Shown here piece by piece: positions 13,132 to 13,558 of a DNA stretch of 13,558 nucleotides. Under the pieces are notes generated by a model that ran no database searches, had not been told where the DNA came from, and saw nothing but the letters and a program-made list of their open reading frames with translations. This DNA is from Alphaproteobacteria bacterium (GTDB lineage: Bacteria > Pseudomonadota > Alphaproteobacteria > Rhizobiales > Devosiaceae). How positions within the stretch are numbered: position 1 is the first letter of the stretch; every line of letters begins with the position of its first letter. The DNA lies in NCBI GenBank assembly GCA_018820005.1, contig JAHJOS010000036.1:1-13558 (forward strand), read 5' to 3'. The translations under genes were made by a program, and so were the position numbers.

Positions 13132-13558
13132 GCTGTCCGCCTCTGCGTGCGGGGGTCCAGAATATCGCGCAAGGCATCGCCGGTCAGGTTAAAGCCCAAT
13201 ATGCCCAGCATGATGGTCAGCGCTGGAAAGATCATCAGCCAGGGGGCCTGCGTCATCAAATTCTTGCTTTCCGCCAGCATCAGGCCAAGCGACGGGGTGG
13301 GGGGCTGGGTGCCCAGCCCGAGAAACGATAGCCCCGCTTCGGTCAGCAGCGCCCAGGCCAGTGCGAGCGTCACCTGCACGGCCAGCGGCGCGACGAGGTT
13401 GAGCAGCAAATGCCGGCTCAGGATAAAGCGCTGCGAACTGCCAAAGGTGCGCGCCGCATCGACAAAGTCACGTCGCTTCAGCGACAGCGCCGGCCCCCGC
13501 ACCACGCGGGCGAAGATGGGCGTATAGACAATGCCGATCGCCGTCACACTGGTCAGCG
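13128..13558 (-). CDS. ABC peptide-transporter permease, DppC/OppC/YejE type (5' end outside window)
   Basis: The C-terminal part (about 142 residues) of a binding-protein-dependent permease; the gene continues past the right edge. The cytoplasmic EAA-type loop is DAARTFGSSQRFILSRHLLL, which contacts the ATPase. Helices follow at LVAPLAVQVTLALAWALLTE and APWLMIFPALTIMLGILGFN, and the C-terminus GDALRDILDPRTQRR is typical of DppC/OppC. Sequence near 13547 (GTG ACG GCG) is internal, not a start. A second permease and a substrate-binding protein probably lie to the right. Confidence 0.92.
   Translation of the reverse strand, partial: LTSVTAIGIVYTPIFARVVRGPALSLKRRDFVDAARTFGSSQRFILSRHLLLNLVAPLAVQVTLALAWALLTEAGLSFLGLGTQPPTPSLGLMLAESKNLMTQAPWLMIFPALTIMLGILGFNLTGDALRDILDPRTQRRTA

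Noticed and set aside
12202..13527. Long plus-strand open frame (441 residues) opposite the ABC ATPase
   Set aside because: It is antisense to the intact, motif-rich ATPase and permease; high-GC codon bias leaves such frames open.

Overview
The window looks like chromosome from a high-GC alphaproteobacterium of the Hyphomicrobiales type; a Devosia-like organism is my best guess but is not proven. The reasons are an alphaproteobacterial MipZ division ATPase, a PepSY/OmpR/histidine-kinase cassette, a Dpp/Yej-type ABC system with two fused ATPase domains, dense gene packing with many 4-bp ATGA overlaps, and a GC-rich third codon position. I see no rRNA, tRNA, CRISPR array, transposase or integrase. 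No gene-free stretch exceeds 300 bases.

Layout, left to right. (1) 49-1831, minus strand: DUF2975 membrane protein, small XRE/YozG-type regulator, and an exported alpha/beta hydrolase. An AT-rich divergent region with a perfect 8-bp palindrome separates them from (2) a small exported protein on the plus strand (1937-2326) that resembles the Rap1a/Tai fold. (3) 2368-3796, minus strand: a tightly overlapped operon of an S24/LexA-like repressor, an AAC(6')-I-like aminoglycoside acetyltransferase and a DUF2087 protein, with a good sigma70-like promoter in front. (4) 3918-6371, minus strand: PepSY protein, OmpR-family response regulator, sensor histidine kinase. It is divergent from (5) an exported Asp/His-rich protein (6494-6877). 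The shared intergenic region holds a direct repeat with an 11-bp period, the usual spacing of OmpR/PhoP-type sites. (6) mipZ (7100-7957, plus strand), with a CtrA-box-like motif upstream. (7) 7974 to the right edge, minus strand: a six-gene overlapped operon in transcription order of ABC permease (cut by the edge), fused double ABC ATPase, serine beta-lactamase-fold hydrolase, anmK, GNAT acetyltransferase and EamA/DMT transporter.

How they fit together. The last operon reads as a peptidoglycan-recycling unit: an importer for muropeptides or peptides, a cytoplasmic beta-lactamase-fold enzyme that may be an AmiE-like amidase, and AnmK to phosphorylate the freed anhydro-MurNAc. The PepSY/two-component cassette and its divergent acidic, histidine-containing secreted protein look like an envelope or cation-sensing module. 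The repressor/acetyltransferase/DUF2087 operon looks like a self-regulated, possibly damage- or stress-inducible, chromosomal aminoglycoside-modifying unit.
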